From: Merluccius polli
Taxonomy: Eukaryota; Chordata; Actinopteri; Gadiformes; Merlucciidae
Direction: 5' to 3'
Length of the DNA: 64,000 nucleotides
Assembly: GCA_030340625.1 (NCBI GenBank)
Contig: JAOPHQ010006258.1
Span: 178,501-242,500, forward strand
Every line of letters begins with the position of its first letter. The first letter of the stretch is position 1. The notes beneath the pieces are model-generated. The model was not told where the DNA came from. It did no database searches and worked only from the letters and a program-made list of their open reading frames with translations. Positions 10,771-23,775 of the stretch are shown one piece after another. The translations under genes and the position numbers were made by a program.

Positions 10771-11054
10771 CGCTATTTGATCGTCCTTGTTGGACCTTAT
10801 GTAGGCAATGCTACAAAAAGAAGCGTGCGCAGTGTGTCTGTGTTTCACTGCGATTTGTTGCCACGGGTACATATTTGCATACAGTTGGTGATGCCGAACA
10901 TATCAAAAAGGTGCCTTGCAATATGCAAGGTTGTAAGCTGCCCTAAATACACTGCTAAATATGTTCGTGGTGTTTCCCAACTTTTTGCCAACACAAACTG
11001 TCAAGTTGCAAGTTATCAACTTGCAGGTAAAAGAAAACACCTGTATACGTGAAT

Positions 11055-11125
11055 GAGCGGTAGAGTGGCGGTAGCGCGTCAGTCTTCAGATTCTGCGTGC
11101 TGGGTTCGATTCCCAAGTGAAGTGG
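11055..11125 (+). other. tRNA-like sequence (SINE or tRNA pseudogene)
   Basis: A GCGGTAGCGCG D-arm-like segment, a CTTCAGA loop (anticodon TCA if folded as a tRNA) and a perfect B box GGTTCGATTCC (11103-11113) are spaced as in a tRNA. The acceptor stem does not pair well. It looks like a tRNA-derived relic within the nested element. Copies: about 18905-18975 and 26740-26810. Confidence 0.45.
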
Positions 11126-11427
11126 GTATGTGTAGTTTATTAAAAAAAGTTATATTTCTTATGTCATATGGAATATTTATTCATTAATGTTATGGAATTA
11201 TCCAGTTTGGTAATCTAGATGGGGGTAAAAGGCAAGATGATGGACAGGCAACATATGAACCCCGGTCGCTGGCGTTCAGCTCACATCCTAATCCAACACA
11301 CCACCGTCGCTACCATCCAGCACATGCAATACGTTTCTTACATATAGGATGTATTTGAAAGGAATTCCCTAAATTACACAAAAAAAGCAAGTTGGAGGTT
11401 GCTTTTGCATTTTGCAATCATATGTGT

Positions 11428-11484
11428 AAGAATTGTTCGCCATTAATCCCAATAGAGTATTGGGATTAATGGCGAACAATTCTT
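11428..11484. repeat. perfect 27-bp hairpin, nested element unit 1
   Basis: Arms 11428-11454 and 11458-11484 are exact reverse complements with the 3-nt loop GAG. The identical structure occurs at 19279-19335 and 27113-27169. Confidence 0.9.
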
Positions 11485-11490
11485 GCGCAT

Positions 11491-11637
11491 TCACAGAATC
11501 TGCTGTTTTTTGCCAGCATGGGCAACTGTATCGCCCCTTGCCGTTATTTGCTTTTTAAACTCCTCGTATGAGTTCATAATCACTACTTGCTCCTCCTGAG
11601 TGACATACACAGCCCATGTTCGCTCCGTCGGATCCAT
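11491..11637 (-). pseudogene. Myb/SANT-like N-terminal fragment, nested element
   Basis: 48 codons from ATG at 11637 to TGA at 11491. It contains YVTQEEQVVIMNSYEEFKKQ, the start of a Harbinger Myb-like domain, then stops. It is probably exon 1 of the nested element's second gene. Identical-length copies are at 19342-19488 and 27176-27322. Confidence 0.6.
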
Positions 11638-13936
11638 TGCGTCAAGGTGAATGACGTTGGGTTACGCCCTTTTTTATGTGAACGCGCATTGAACCTAAAG
11701 CGGAAAACTGGCTTGACAAATTTACCTTTAAGTGAGCTTCGTGGAACCGTTTAACTCTGATTGCGAGTTTCGTATTTAGCAATCGAGGTTTTCCCAAGAA
11801 AGCCTGGATATGTTCAGCGAGCTTCGTAGTATACCCCCAGGATCGGAGACATGGATGGAGTGCCACAATAGAGACCTTGGTGTTCCTGTTCTGGCTGGCG
11901 CGGTGGGGCATCATACAGGGTGGTCTCAAGGGTGTTTGGGATGCCTCGCTCCACTGTCCACCGTATCGTCCACCGAGTTACTGGGGAGGTGGTGGCCATT
12001 CGCCACAAGGTCATCCACTTCCCCAAGACCGCTGAAGACCTGGCGGCAGTAACTCGTGGGTTTGCAGGGCTGGCACGACTCAGAGCCTTTTTAAAGGCTG
12101 CTGGAGCGATCGACGGCTGCCATGTCAGGATCAAGCCACCAAGCGGCCCTGATGGTCACTGCTACCTGAACAGGAAAACTGTTTTCATCAATTATCCTAC
12201 AGGCAGTTTGTGACCATCAGGGCCGCTTTGTGGACATGTACGTGGGCTGGCCGGTGTCCGTGCATGACTCCAGGAGTACTCCGGCACAGCCCACTGTACA
12301 GACAGGTTGTTTACCCTCCTCCAGGGCACTTCATCCTCGCAGACGGCAGGTACCCGTGCCTCCAGCATCCACTCCCCCTCATCACTCCCTACAAGCGGCC
12401 GTTGCAAGGTGTGGGACCCCAGCGCTTCAATGGCCATCATTCCAGGGCACGCTCAATCATTGAGAATGCCTTTGGAATGATGAAGACCAGGTCCGGGCAA
12501 TCTTTTTGCAAGCACTGGAGGTGCACCACACCATTGTGCCTCAGGTACGTCATCACACAACAGGCTTCTACTTTACCTTTGAGTAGGCTACTGAAGTGAA
12601 TCACAATTAATGAATAAGGTTTTTAACATGCAGGTCATAACAGCATGTGCCGTCCTGCACAACATTTGCCTGGGGGTGGGTGACATCATGCCCCCAGAGG
12701 ATGAACTGCAGGACGCCATGCCAGAGGATGAGGGGGAGAAATGGGCTGGAGGCCGTCAGTGGTGCTCCGTGGCGGGACGGCTGTCTGTAGAGGTGTCCTG
12801 CCCTGGAGGAGGTTAACCCTGACCATGATTATCTTTAGTTGGCAAGTAAAATAATTTTAAAGCCATTATTCCTATTTAAAGTGTTTTGTAGATAGTTTTT
12901 TTTAAAATAATTGTATTATTATTATTAATAATATTATTATTATTATTATCTATTATTATTATTATTATTATTATCTTTCTTAGTGACATGGCAGTTGTCG
13001 ATCAAGTCAGCCTGCAAACCCACTTGATGGACGATGTGGTGGACATTGGGACAGACCCCAAACACCCTGAATGATGCCCAGATGATGTCCACTACACAAA
13101 GGTATTTATTGTGGCATCCCATCCAGCCCAGCAAGCACTGCCAGGGACTCCTCCTCAGCCTATTGTACATTGTGGAGTGTGTGTTGTTGATGGCTGGTTT
13201 ACAGCCTCACCTGGCCTGAGTCAGACTGATTGGACTCTGGCTGGGTGGGGCTGCACACTGGGTGCATGAGCAATCATGGCACCCAGGATAAAACCAGCCA
13301 TCAACCACACACACTCGAGGAGGAGCGACCCTGCTACACTGGCGCCAACGTGGGGCTCCCCTCCACCAGCCGCAGTAGAGGACAGCCACCCGCAACACCA
13401 GCTCCTCCTGAACGGCCAGCGGAGGAGCGGGGAGGCAGCACAGCTACCACCACCGCAGCACAGCTACCACCACCGGCAGCCGTCTGCTGCTAGCCTCCCC
13501 TGGATCCAGCCTGGAGCAGCCCAGGCCAGTCGGCCCTCTGCCAGGGGACCAGGAGAACAAGGCCCCCATGCTCCAGGAGGAGATGGGGAGGGGGGATCGT
13601 GCCACCAGTGCCCTGGTGGACCTGTTCAGGCCCTCGAGGAGCTACCTCTGCGGCCCAGCTGTCAAACGGCCCAACGGCATTCATCAAAGTTTATATATTA
13701 AATTCAATATGCTGTTATAGGAAAATGTATATAATTATAAAAGTGTTTATTTTTTTAGGTATGGCAACCCTGTAAAGAGTCCATTTTGTGTTTTTTTTTT
13801 TGTTTTGTTGTGTATGTGGAGGGTGTGTGGAGTGTGTGTTGTTCATGTTATTTATAGTTCAATGGAATAAATGAATGAAAAAATAAAATAAAACATATAT
13901 ATATATATATATATATATATACTGTATATATATATA

Positions 13937-13988
<52 letters not shown>

Positions 13989-14157
13989 TATATATAAATA
14001 TCAAATCCCTTGTTCTTGAACCGTAGCACTTTATGCTGTTTTCTAATCCTGTTATAAATTGTACTTGAGTTGTTAATACTAAATGGAATAGACAACGTGT
14101 AACAATTAACAATAGTTTAATTTTATAACAAACAAGAAAAATAACTACAAAAAGAAT

Positions 14158-15402
14158 TTATTTATTTACAATTTTCTCCAAGAGAGAGAATAGTCTGTCC
14201 ATTCTCTCCTTACTCTCCTTCTCCCTCCTCTCCTCTGCCTCCCTCTGCATTTTCATGTCCTCTTTCATTAAACTTAGGAGGTCATCCTCCCTCCTCCTCC
14301 TCTTTCTTTTTGGCCCTGGCTGGCTCTCCTCCAACTTCCTCCTCCTCCTCATCCCCACCTCCCTGCTGGTCACCCACTGCACTTGGCTCTGGTGTGTCCT
14401 CAGGGATGGAGGCAATTAGGACAGGGGGGGCAATAGAAGGCCTCTGTCCTAATGCCTCATCCATGAGGACAAACCAGGGCCAATTGGCAGCAGTGGGCTT
14501 CCCGCTAGTTCCCTCCCCTGTGCCTGGATATTTGCCGTCCTAATGCAGTGGAAATCAATCACGTCAGCAATTTTCAGCAAAGTATTTAGTAACTTGCATG
14601 GGTAAAACAAATCCAAACCTACTTTATGCTTCTTTTTCAAATTGTCCCACTTTTTTTTGGCCTGGTGGGGCTGGACCTTCCCCCCCAGGCCCATCTTTTC
14701 CAGAATTATTCTAAACACAGAGAAGCAAGAGAAAAGGTAAACACGAGATCACATTAACACAGGGATGCAAAGATTTACAAAAAGGGATATCAGCCTTACC
14801 TCCAACCCACTGTGGCGGAGTGCTTTGCCCCTGTAAAAAGGATGTCGTTCTGGCATCGTATTTTGATAAACTTCTCGGTCTGCTCCTTGCTCCCTAAAAC
14901 AAAATGAAATGTCAACAGACAAAAGGGTTATATAGCAAAAAAAATGATCATAATAATGATAATAATGAAGTATAACATAATAGTGATAATCCTAAACGTA
15001 GCTCTTTATTCAATCCAATCGTTTAACTGGAGTTTGCAGTCTGGAAATAAAGCAGGGATAATAAAAGTAATAAAATATAAGTAATCAGTAAAAGTATAGG
15101 AAGTAGTAATAAGTAAAAGTAATTAAATATAAACCCAATACTTGCATTTAAAAGTAAAATCATCGCCGTAAAAGTCATTAAATATATACCCAATACTTAC
15201 ATTTAAATGTAAAATCATCGCCGTAAAAGTCATTAAATATATACCCAATACTTACATTTAAATGTAAAATCATCGCCGTAAAAGTCATTAAATATATACC
15301 CAATACTTACATTTAAATGTAAAATCATCGCCGTAAAAGTCATTGAATATATACCAAATACTTACATTTAAATGTAAAATCCTCGCCGCTCGGTGTCGCC
15401 AT
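14158..15402 (-). pseudogene. Harbinger Myb-like protein, unit 1 (frameshift)
   Basis: Same four-exon layout as unit 0; exon 1 is 15402-15366. An extra T near 14336 in the acidic tract shifts the last exon, so two overlapping frames (14158-14415 and 14282-14464) share the C-terminal half. The 55-bp splice-site repeats are at 15138, 15193, 15248, 15303 and 15358; the first has TTGC in place of TTAC. Confidence 0.7.
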
Positions 15403-15442
15403 TATGCCTTTTCCCCGCCTCTGAACAGCGACGCGCAAAGGA

Positions 15443-15854
15443 GAAATAGAGCTTGGACTGATTTACACAAAGCTACTGACTGTAAACAGTTCATCATGAC
15501 CTCTTATGTAGGCCTACAGTTCAAAATTCATGTTTAATTGAATAAACAGTTAGTAAAACACAAGTACATCATATTGAACATTATTTATTTTCATCACCAA
15601 TTATCATAGTAGAACAGCTTTCTCAAGCAGTTTGTGATGCATTTTGGAAACAGGAGATGAGCCCCTGGTCGAATGCGCCACCTGGCTTGAGAAAACCCGT
15701 TCTCAAAGACTTACTTTTAGTCATTATTTAGGTAGCGCACACATATTATGAATGCCTTCGGCAGAATTCAAATGAGTCATTTTAATCTAGATTAAATTCC
15801 AAGATTACAGTGAGATTAATCTAGATTAAATAAATTAATCTATGCCCACCACTA

Positions 15855-15930
<76 letters not shown>

Positions 15931-17354
15931 AAAATCCTTAAACGTTAAGATGCTACAATGGATAGGGGAGCTGTGTCTTGGGCAAATTAACTTCAACATT
16001 CCACATTAACCGCAACATATTGTACTTATGTATTCATCAGTTTGCCTACATTTTGATTCCTTAACAAATGTGTTACTAACATTTAAAATAAACATTTTTA
16101 GAGAAATGCAGCATCTGTCTCATGTATGCACATTTGGTAAATCCAGTTTTCAGGAGTTTCTTGATGTAAGGGAGCCCCAGTGTTTCCCATTTATCATCAT
16201 TTTGTGTAGGTTTAAATTGCTGGGGTCAACTTGAGATGTTTGATTTAAATTTGAGAGAAAATAAAAGTTTTTCACAGATCTAGCCTCTTTTCCACTTAAA
16301 GTGCACTAGATGTTAAATGCATGCCCCTGAACCACTTTAGAGAGGGTGTAGAAGATTCTTAAAACTCAAGGTGCAGTTTCCAGGTCTACGGAGTCCTTTG
16401 CTTCAAACAGGCCATGGAGTCAAGATGTAACGTTAAATCCTTTATTCACGGGACCACGCAGGATACCCAAAATCACCAGCGCAGTCCCTTCGGGGCGACT
16501 GCCTCCAACAGCAATCACTTAACAGAGCTGAACTCCACAGAGCTCAACTCACCTGACTAGCTTCACAGGCCTGAACTCCACAGGGCTAACTGACTAAGCT
16601 GCCTCAACTTAACTAACACCTCAGGATGTCTCCACATGCCTGACCCCACAGGACTGTCCGTCACAATACACACTCTCTGATTAATTTCTCACACACAACA
16701 GTATTACAAAACACAGGGCAAGGGTGGGGCTATTGGAGGCCCTCCCATTGTTATCTGTAAACACACCTTCTCTAGGCCATGAGGTGCATCCCCCATATTT
16801 CCTATTGGTTACATCATTTGAACAAGACAATCACAAATTGTTCACCTCCCTGTCTAGGTTTAAACAGAAGACGAGGTTAATTAATGTTTAGCCCAATACT
16901 TCTATTGGTTCCTGATCAACTCCTCAGAAACAGTGGGGGGGTTAGAGACAGAGGTCTGGCAGGGAGGGGGATACCTTGCTAATCTCAACACCTCAATTGC
17001 ATCCAGATCACATCACAGTAGTATATACTGAGTGGGGCATAGTTTCTTCTGAGGCATATGATATTTTAAAGTATACCAATAAATCCATTCTTCTACATTC
17101 CTTTGGTCAACATTTAAAATATTACAATAAAACACCCGCCCTATATCAGGAAAATGTACGCCATCAAAATATAAATACTTTGAGTGGGGCAGTAGTTTTA
17201 AGGCATATGATATTTTAAAGTATACTAATAAATACATTCTTCTTCAGGGTTTTCAAATCCCCTCCACCATAGTTTCACAAAATAGCGGCCCCCCCAAACA
17301 ACATTTTGCATAGGGCCCCCAAAATGCTAAAAATGGCCCTGTGTATATGCACAC
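15443..17354. repeat. shared spacer between array units (copy b)
   Basis: Near-identical to 7595-9508, with a few single-base indels and a different AT-run length (about 15853-15927). No gene seen. Confidence 0.7.
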
Positions 17355-17614
17355 CTGAGCTGTGTCCCAATTCAGGGGTTGCATGCTTCGAAGTACGCAG
17401 CCCTCGCGGCCTTCGAAGGCTGCGTACTTCTGAGGGACCTTCGAAGGCCGCATCAACCGTTGTTAAATGAGACGGTCTAGCCTTCGAAGCATTTCCTGGT
17501 TGCGTCACCAGCTGCGTCACCAGCCGTGACGCGGGAAAATAAAGAAAGAAGAAGAAAGACGAGCAAAAAAAGACATTGAAGAGCCAAAAAAACGAAAAAA
17601 CAAAAAATAAAGAC

Positions 17615-20600
17615 ATGGAAGAAATTCCGACACGTTTTAATTTTATTTGTAATCATGTTGCTGATGGAGGAAGGGGAGAAGCGGCTCGTATATCTGCGGA
17701 CAGGGGACCGAGAGGTAAACCTGTTATTTTAACCCACAGTAATGTTACCATTATGTTATCATTACCATTATTAGCTAGTTAACAGTTAGGGGTAATTAAC
17801 ATACCAATACATTACGTTAATGCTAGACATAAACTGTAGATCGGCTCATAATGCCATATTACCTGAATAATTCATTAATAGTTAAAGAACCCTGACCTTA
17901 ATTTAATTATTTTGTCACGAATCATCAAAACTACATGCGAAGCCTAGATAGACTGATAAGTGGGTCGGTAAACAGGTTTTGCATTATCTATCAAAGCTCT
18001 AAAATGAACTAGAATTATATTGGAATTACTTAACTGGAATTATCTTAACTAAAATTATGTAGCTATTGTTTAATTAACCATTTTTCTTCTCCCCGTTCTT
18101 CCCCTCCTTTTCCCAATCCAGACCAGACCCCTGTACTGCAGGATCAACCTGTCGGTGCCTGTCCTGGACAGGTTCTTCAGCAACGGGCGACACCAGGCAG
18201 GACTTCAGGCTGAGCAGAGAGTCCCTGGCAGTGCTTCTGAACCTTCTCCACCAGGGGGGTATACTACGAAGCTCGATTAGTGGGTTAGCGAGGTATGTTG
18301 CGCTCAAAGCCTGGGTTAGCTGTCCTACGAAAGTCGCTCTCTTTTAGCGTCGCTATATCACCATGGTAACTTATGCTGGCAACCAAATCTGGTCGGGAGG
18401 AGGTTTTCAGCTCAGACTTTCCGATTAGATCGGCTTCTTAAAGCTGAGCGCCGCTTTCGGGACAGATCCGATCCTTTATGAGAGATACAGGTTCTCATCA
18501 GAGGGTATTCTTTATGAGAGATACAGGTTCTCATCAGAGGGTATTCTTTATGAGAGATACAGGTTCTCATCAGAGGGGTATTCTTTATGAGAGATACAGG
18601 TTCTCATCAGAGGGTATTCGCTATTTGATCGTCCTTGTTGGACCTTATGTAGGCAATGCTACAAAAAGAAGCCGGTGCGCAGTGTGTCTGTGTTTCACTG
18701 CGATTTGTTGCCACGGGTACATATTTGCATACAGTTGGTGATGCCGAACATATCAAAAAGGTGCCTTGCAATATGCAAGGTTGTAAGCTGCCCTAAATAC
18801 ACTGCTAAATATGTTCGTGGTGTTTCCCAACTTTTTGCCAACACAAACTGTCAAGTTGCAAGTTATCAACTTGCAGGTAAAAGAAAACACCTGTATACGT
18901 GAATGAGCGGTAGAGTGGCGGTAGCGCGTCAGTCTTCAGATTCTGCGTGCTGGGTTCGATTCCCAAGTGAAGTGGGTATGTGTAGTTTATTAAAAAAAAG
19001 TTATATTTCTTATGTCATATGGAATATTTATTCATTAATGTTATGGAATTATCCAGTTTGGTAATCTAGATGGGGGTAAAAGGCAAGATGATGGACAGGC
19101 AACATATGAACCCCGGTCGCTGGCGTTCAGCTCACATCCTAATCCAACACACCACCGTCGCTACCATCCAGCACATGCAATACGTTTCTTACATATAGGA
19201 TGTATTTGAAAGGAATTCCCTAAATTACACAAAAAAAGCAAGTTGGAGGTTGCTTTTGCATTTTGCAATCATATGTGTAAGAATTGTTCGCCATTAATCC
19301 CAATAGAGTATTGGGATTAATGGCGAACAATTCTTGCGCATTCACAGAATCTGCTGTTTTTTGCCAGCATGGGCAACTGTATCGCCCCTTGCCGTTATTT
19401 GCTTTTTAAACTCCTCGTATGAGTTCATAATCACTACTTGCTCCTCCTGAGTGACATACACAGCCCATGTTCGCTCCGTCGGATCCATTGCGTCAAGGTG
19501 AATGACGTTGGGTTACGCCCTTTTTATGTGAACGCGCATTGAACCTAAAGCGGAAAACCTGGCTTGACAAATTTACCTTTAAGTGAGCTTCGTGGAACCG
19601 TTTAACTCTGATTGCGAGTTTCGTATTTAGCAATCGAGGTTTTCCCAAGAAAGCCTGGATATGTTCAGCGAGCTTCGTAGTATACCCCCCAGGATCGGAG
19701 ACATGGATGGAGTGCCACAATAGAGACCTTGGTGTTCCTGTTCTGGCTGGCGAGTGGGGCATCATACAGGGTGGTCTCAAGGGTGTTTGGGATGCCTCGC
19801 TCCACTGTCCACCGTATCGTCCACCGAGTTACTGGGGAGGTGGTGGCCATTCGCCACAAGGTCATCCACTTCCCCAAGACCGCTGAAGACCTGGCGGCAG
19901 TAACTCGTGGGTTTGCAGGGCTGGCAAGACACAGAGCCTTTTTAAAGGCTGCTGGAGCGATCGACGGCTGCCATGTCAGGATCAAGCCACCAAGCGGCCC
20001 TGATGGTCACTGCTACCTGAACAGGAAACTGTTTTCATCAATTATCCTACAGGCAGTTTGTGACCATCAGGGCCGCTTTGTGGACATGTACGTGGGCTGG
20101 CCGGTGTCCGTGCATGACTCCAGAGTACTCCGGCACAGCCCACTGTACAGACAGGTTGTTTACCCTCCTCCAGGGCACTTCATCCTCGCAGACGGCAGGT
20201 ACCCGTGCCTCCAGCATCCACTCCCCCTCATCACTCCCTACAAGCGGCCGTTGCAAGGTGTGGGACCCCAGCGCTTCAATGGCCATCATTCCAGGGCACG
20301 CTCAATCATTGAGAATGCCTTTGGAATGATGAAGACCAGGTTCCGGGCAATCTTTTTGCAAGCACTGGAGGTGCACCACACCATTGTGCCTCAGGTACGT
20401 CATCACACAACAGGCTTCTACTTTACCTTTGAGTAGGCTACTGAAGTGAATCACAATTAATGAATAAGGTTTTTACATTGCAGGTCATAACAGCATGTGC
20501 CGTCCTGCACAACATTTGCCTGGGGGTGGGTGACATCATGCCCCCAGAGGATGAACTGCAGGACGCCATGCCAGAGGATGAGGGGGAGAATGGGCTGGAG

Positions 20601-20688
20601 GCCGTCAGTGGTGCTCCGTGGCGGGACCCGGCTGTCTGTAGAGGTGTCTGCCCTGGAGGAGGTTAACCCTGACCATGATTATCTTTAG
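17615..20688 (+). pseudogene. Harbinger transposase, unit 2 (split)
   Basis: Exon 1 is 17615-17714 (two single-base losses relative to unit 1), exon 2 is 18122-18254 plus 19693-20394, exon 3 is 20484-20688 (one extra C near 20629). After the nested element the frame is open for 235 codons from 19729 (running past the exon 2 donor) and holds all three DDE positions: Asp in IDGCHV, Asp in VHDSRV, Glu in IENAFG. The N-terminus is severed by the insertion, so a full protein is unlikely. Confidence 0.75.
18255..19689 (+). mobile_element. nested defective Harbinger-like element, unit 2
   Basis: Flanked by CAG at 18252-18254 and 19690-19692. Same contents as the unit 1 copy: 36-bp repeats 18474-18618, tRNA-like relic, hairpin 19279-19335, Myb exon 19342-19488. 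Confidence 0.85.
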
Positions 20689-20775
20689 TTGGCAAGTAAA
20701 ATAATTTTAAAGCCATTATTCCTATTTAAAGTGTTTTGTAGATAGTTTTTTTTAAAATAATTGTATTATTATTAT

Positions 20776-20823
<48 letters not shown>

Positions 20824-21189
20824 CTTTCTTAGTGACATGGCAGTTGTCGATCAAGTCAGCCCTGCAAACCCACTTGATGGACGATGTGGTGGACATTGGA
20901 GACCAGACCCCCAAACACCCTGAATGATGCCCAGATGATGTCCCACTACACAAGGTATTTATTGTGGCATCCCATCCAGCCCAGCAGCACTGCCAGGGAC
21001 TCCTCCTCAGCCTATTGTACATTGTGGAGTGTGTGTTGTTGATGGCTGGTTTACAGCCTCACCTGGCCTGAGTCAGACTGATTGGACTCTGGCTGGGTGG
21101 GGCTGCACACTGGGTGCATGAGCAATCATGGCACCCAGGATAAACCAGCCATCAACACACACACTCGAGGAGGAGCGACCCTGCTACAC

Positions 21190-21207
21190 TGGCGCCCAAC
21201 GTGGGGC
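21190..21207 (+). promoter_or_regulatory. tRNA-Lys-type primer binding site motif, unit 2
   Basis: Exact 18-nt copy of the site at 5511-5528, in the same context after the inverted repeat. Confidence 0.5.
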
Positions 21208-21743
21208 TCCTCCTCCACCAGCCGCAGTAGAGGACAGCCACCGCAACACCAGCTCCTCCTGAACGGCCAGCGGAGGAGCGGGGAGGCAGCACAGCTACCA
21301 CCACCGGCAGCACAGCTACCACCACCGGCAGCCGTCTGCTGCTAGCCTCCCCTGGATCCAGCCTGGAGCAGCCCAGGCCAGTCGGCCCTCTGCCAGGGGA
21401 CCAGGAGAACAAGGCCCCATGCTCCAGGAGGAGATGGGAGGGGGGGATCGTGCACCAGTGCCCTGGTGGACCTGTTCCAGGCCCTCCGAGGAGCTACCTC
21501 TGCGGCCCAGCTGTCAACGGCCCCAACGGCATTCATCAAAGTTTATATATTAAAATTCAATATGCTGTTATAGAAAATGTATATAAATTATAAAAGTGTT
21601 TATTTTTTTAGGTATGGCAACCCTGTAAAGAGTCCATTTTGTGTTTTTTTTTTGTTTTGTTGTGTATGTGGAGGGTGTGTGGAGTGTGTGTTGTTCATGT
21701 TATTTATAGTTCAATGGAATAAATGAATGAAAAAATAAAATAA

Positions 21744-21854
<111 letters not shown>

Positions 21855-22011
21855 TCAAATCCCTTGTTCTTGAACCGTAGCACTTTATGCTGTTTTCTAA
21901 TCCTGTTATAAATTGTACTTGAGTTGTTAATACTAAATGGAATAGACAACGTGTAACAATTAACAATAGTTTAATTTTATAACAAACAAGAAAAATAACT
22001 ACAAAAAGAAT

Positions 22012-23256
22012 TTATTTATTTACAATTTTCTCCAAGAGAGAGAATAGTCTGTCCATTCTCTCCTTACTCTCCTTCTCCCTCCTCTCCTCTGCCTCCCTCT
22101 GCATTTTCATGTCCTCTTTCATTAAACTTAGGAGGTCATCCTCCCTCCTCCTCCTCTTTCTTTTTGGCCCTGGCTGGCTCTCCTCCAACTCCTCCTCCTC
22201 CTCATCCCCACCTCCCTGCTGGTCACCCACTGCACTTGGCTCTGGTGTGTCCTCAGGGATGGAGGCAATTAGGACAGGGGGGGCAATAGAAGGCCTCTGT
22301 CCTAATGCCTCATCCATGAGGACAAACCAGGGCCAATTGGCAGCAGTGGGCTTCCCGCTAGTTCCCTCCCCTGTGCCTGGATATTTGCCGTCCTAATGCA
22401 GTGGAAATCAATCACGTCAGCAATTTTCAGCAAAGTATTTAGTAACTTGCATGGGTAAAACAAATCCAAACCTACTTTATGCTTCTTTTTCAAATTGTCC
22501 CACTTTTTTTTGGCCTGGTGGGGCTGGACCTTCCCCCCCAGGCCCATCTTTTCCAGAATTATTCTAAACACAGAGAAGCAAGAGAAAAGGTAAACACGAG
22601 ATCACATTAACACAGGGATGCAAAGATTTACAAAAAGGGATATCAGCCTTACCTCCAACCCACTGTGGCGGAGTGCTTTGCCCCTGTAAAAAGGATGTCG
22701 TTCTGGCATCGTATTTTGATAAACTTCTCGGTCTGCTCCTTGCTCCCTAAAACAAAATGAAATGTCAACAGACAAAAGGGTTATATAGCAAAAAAAAATG
22801 ATCATAATAATGATAATAATGAAGTATAACATAATAGTGATAATCCTAAACGTAGCTCTTTATTCAATCCAATCGTTTAACTGGAGTTTGCAGTCTGGAA
22901 ATAAAGCAGGGATAATAAAAGTAATAAAATATAAGTAATCAGTAAAAGTATAGGAAGTAGTAATAAGTAAAAGTAATTAAATATAAACCCAATACTTGCA
23001 TTTAAAAGTAAAATCATCGCCGTAAAAATCATTAAATATATACCCAATACTTACATTTAAATGTAAAATCATCGCCGTAAAAGTCATTAAATATATACCC
23101 AATACTTACATTTAAATGTAAAATCATCGCCGTAAAAGTCATTAAATATATACCCAATACTTACATTTAAATGTAAAATCATCGCCGTAAAAGTCATTGA
23201 ATATATACCAAATACTTACATTTAAATGTAAAATCCTCGCCGCTCGGTGTCGCCAT
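22012..23256 (-). CDS. Harbinger Myb/SANT-like protein, unit 2
   Basis: Exons at about 23256-23220, 22746-22653, 22563-22476 and 22392-22012, predicted by the same splice sites as unit 0. The last exon is open over its full 381 nt, through DEALGQRPS, the acidic tract, PKRKRRRRE and the coiled coil. It is expected to encode about 199 residues, nearly identical to unit 0. It is the second copy with no visible frame break. The donor minisatellite has five copies (22992, 23047, 23102, 23157, 23212). Confidence 0.75.
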
Positions 23257-23295
23257 TATGCCTTTTCCCGCCTCTGAACAGCGACGCGCAAAGGA

Positions 23296-23701
23296 GAAAT
23301 AGAGCTTGGACTGATTTACACAAAGCTACTGACTGTAAACAGTTCATCATGACCTCTTATGTAGGCCTACAGTTCAAAATTCATGTTTAATTGAATAAAC
23401 AGTTAGTAAACACAAGTACATCTTATTGAACATTATTTATTTTCATCACCAATTATCATAGTAGAACAGCTTTCTCAAGCAGTTTGTGATGCATTTTGGA
23501 AACAGGAGATGAGCCCCTGGTCGAATGCGCCACCTGGCTTGAGAAACCCGTTCTCAAAGACTTACTTTTAGTCATTATTTAGGTAGCGCACACATATTAT
23601 GAATGCCTTCGGCAGAATTCAAATGAGTCATTTTAATCTAGATTAATTCCAAGATTACAGTGAGATTAATCTAGATTAAATAAATTAATCTATGCCCACC
23701 A

Positions 23702-23775
<74 letters not shown>

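Larger units (their letters stand above)
10407..11837 (+). mobile_element. nested defective Harbinger-like element, unit 1
   Basis: The TIR GGGGGTATACTACGAAGCTCG is mirrored at the right end. The 3-bp duplication CAG lies at 10404-10406 and 11838-11840, and unit 0 shows the empty site with one CAG. Inside are a fragment of a different Harbinger transposase (RYRFSSEGIRYL, VGPYVGNATKRS), a 36-bp coding minisatellite, a tRNA-like stretch, a perfect hairpin and the first exon of a Myb-like gene on the minus strand. It is about 1.43 kb, non-autonomous. Confidence 0.85.
9767..12838 (+). pseudogene. Harbinger transposase, unit 1 (split, frameshifted)
   Basis: Exon 1 is 9767-9868 (34 codons), exon 2 is 10275-10406 plus 11841-12544, and exon 3 is 12634-12838. 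A 1431-bp element follows the codons for NLLHQ. Beyond it the frame is broken several times by single-base changes relative to units 2-3, for example near 11900, 12178, 12273, 12491 and 12741. Cannot encode a full DDE domain. Confidence 0.75.
9509..15442 (+). mobile_element. PIF/Harbinger copy in unit 1 with nested element
   Basis: The CTG at 9509-9511 precedes the left TIR starting AGCTGTGTCCCAATTC. The order inside matches unit 0 but with a 1.43-kb nested element in transposase exon 2. The right TIR is absent; the copy runs into the shared spacer at 15443. Four CTTCGAAG sites lie in the first 130 bp. Confidence 0.8.

Noticed and set aside
11055..11125. Functional selenocysteine tRNA (UCA anticodon)
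   Set aside because: The acceptor stem does not pair, the D-arm and length are wrong for tRNA-Sec, and it is repeated within a transposon. Kept only as a tRNA-like relic.
13276..13701. 141-codon Pro/Gln/Ser-rich frame in unit 1
   Set aside because: Open only because of unit 1 indels; other units read different frames. It might be a third Harbinger product but is not supported.
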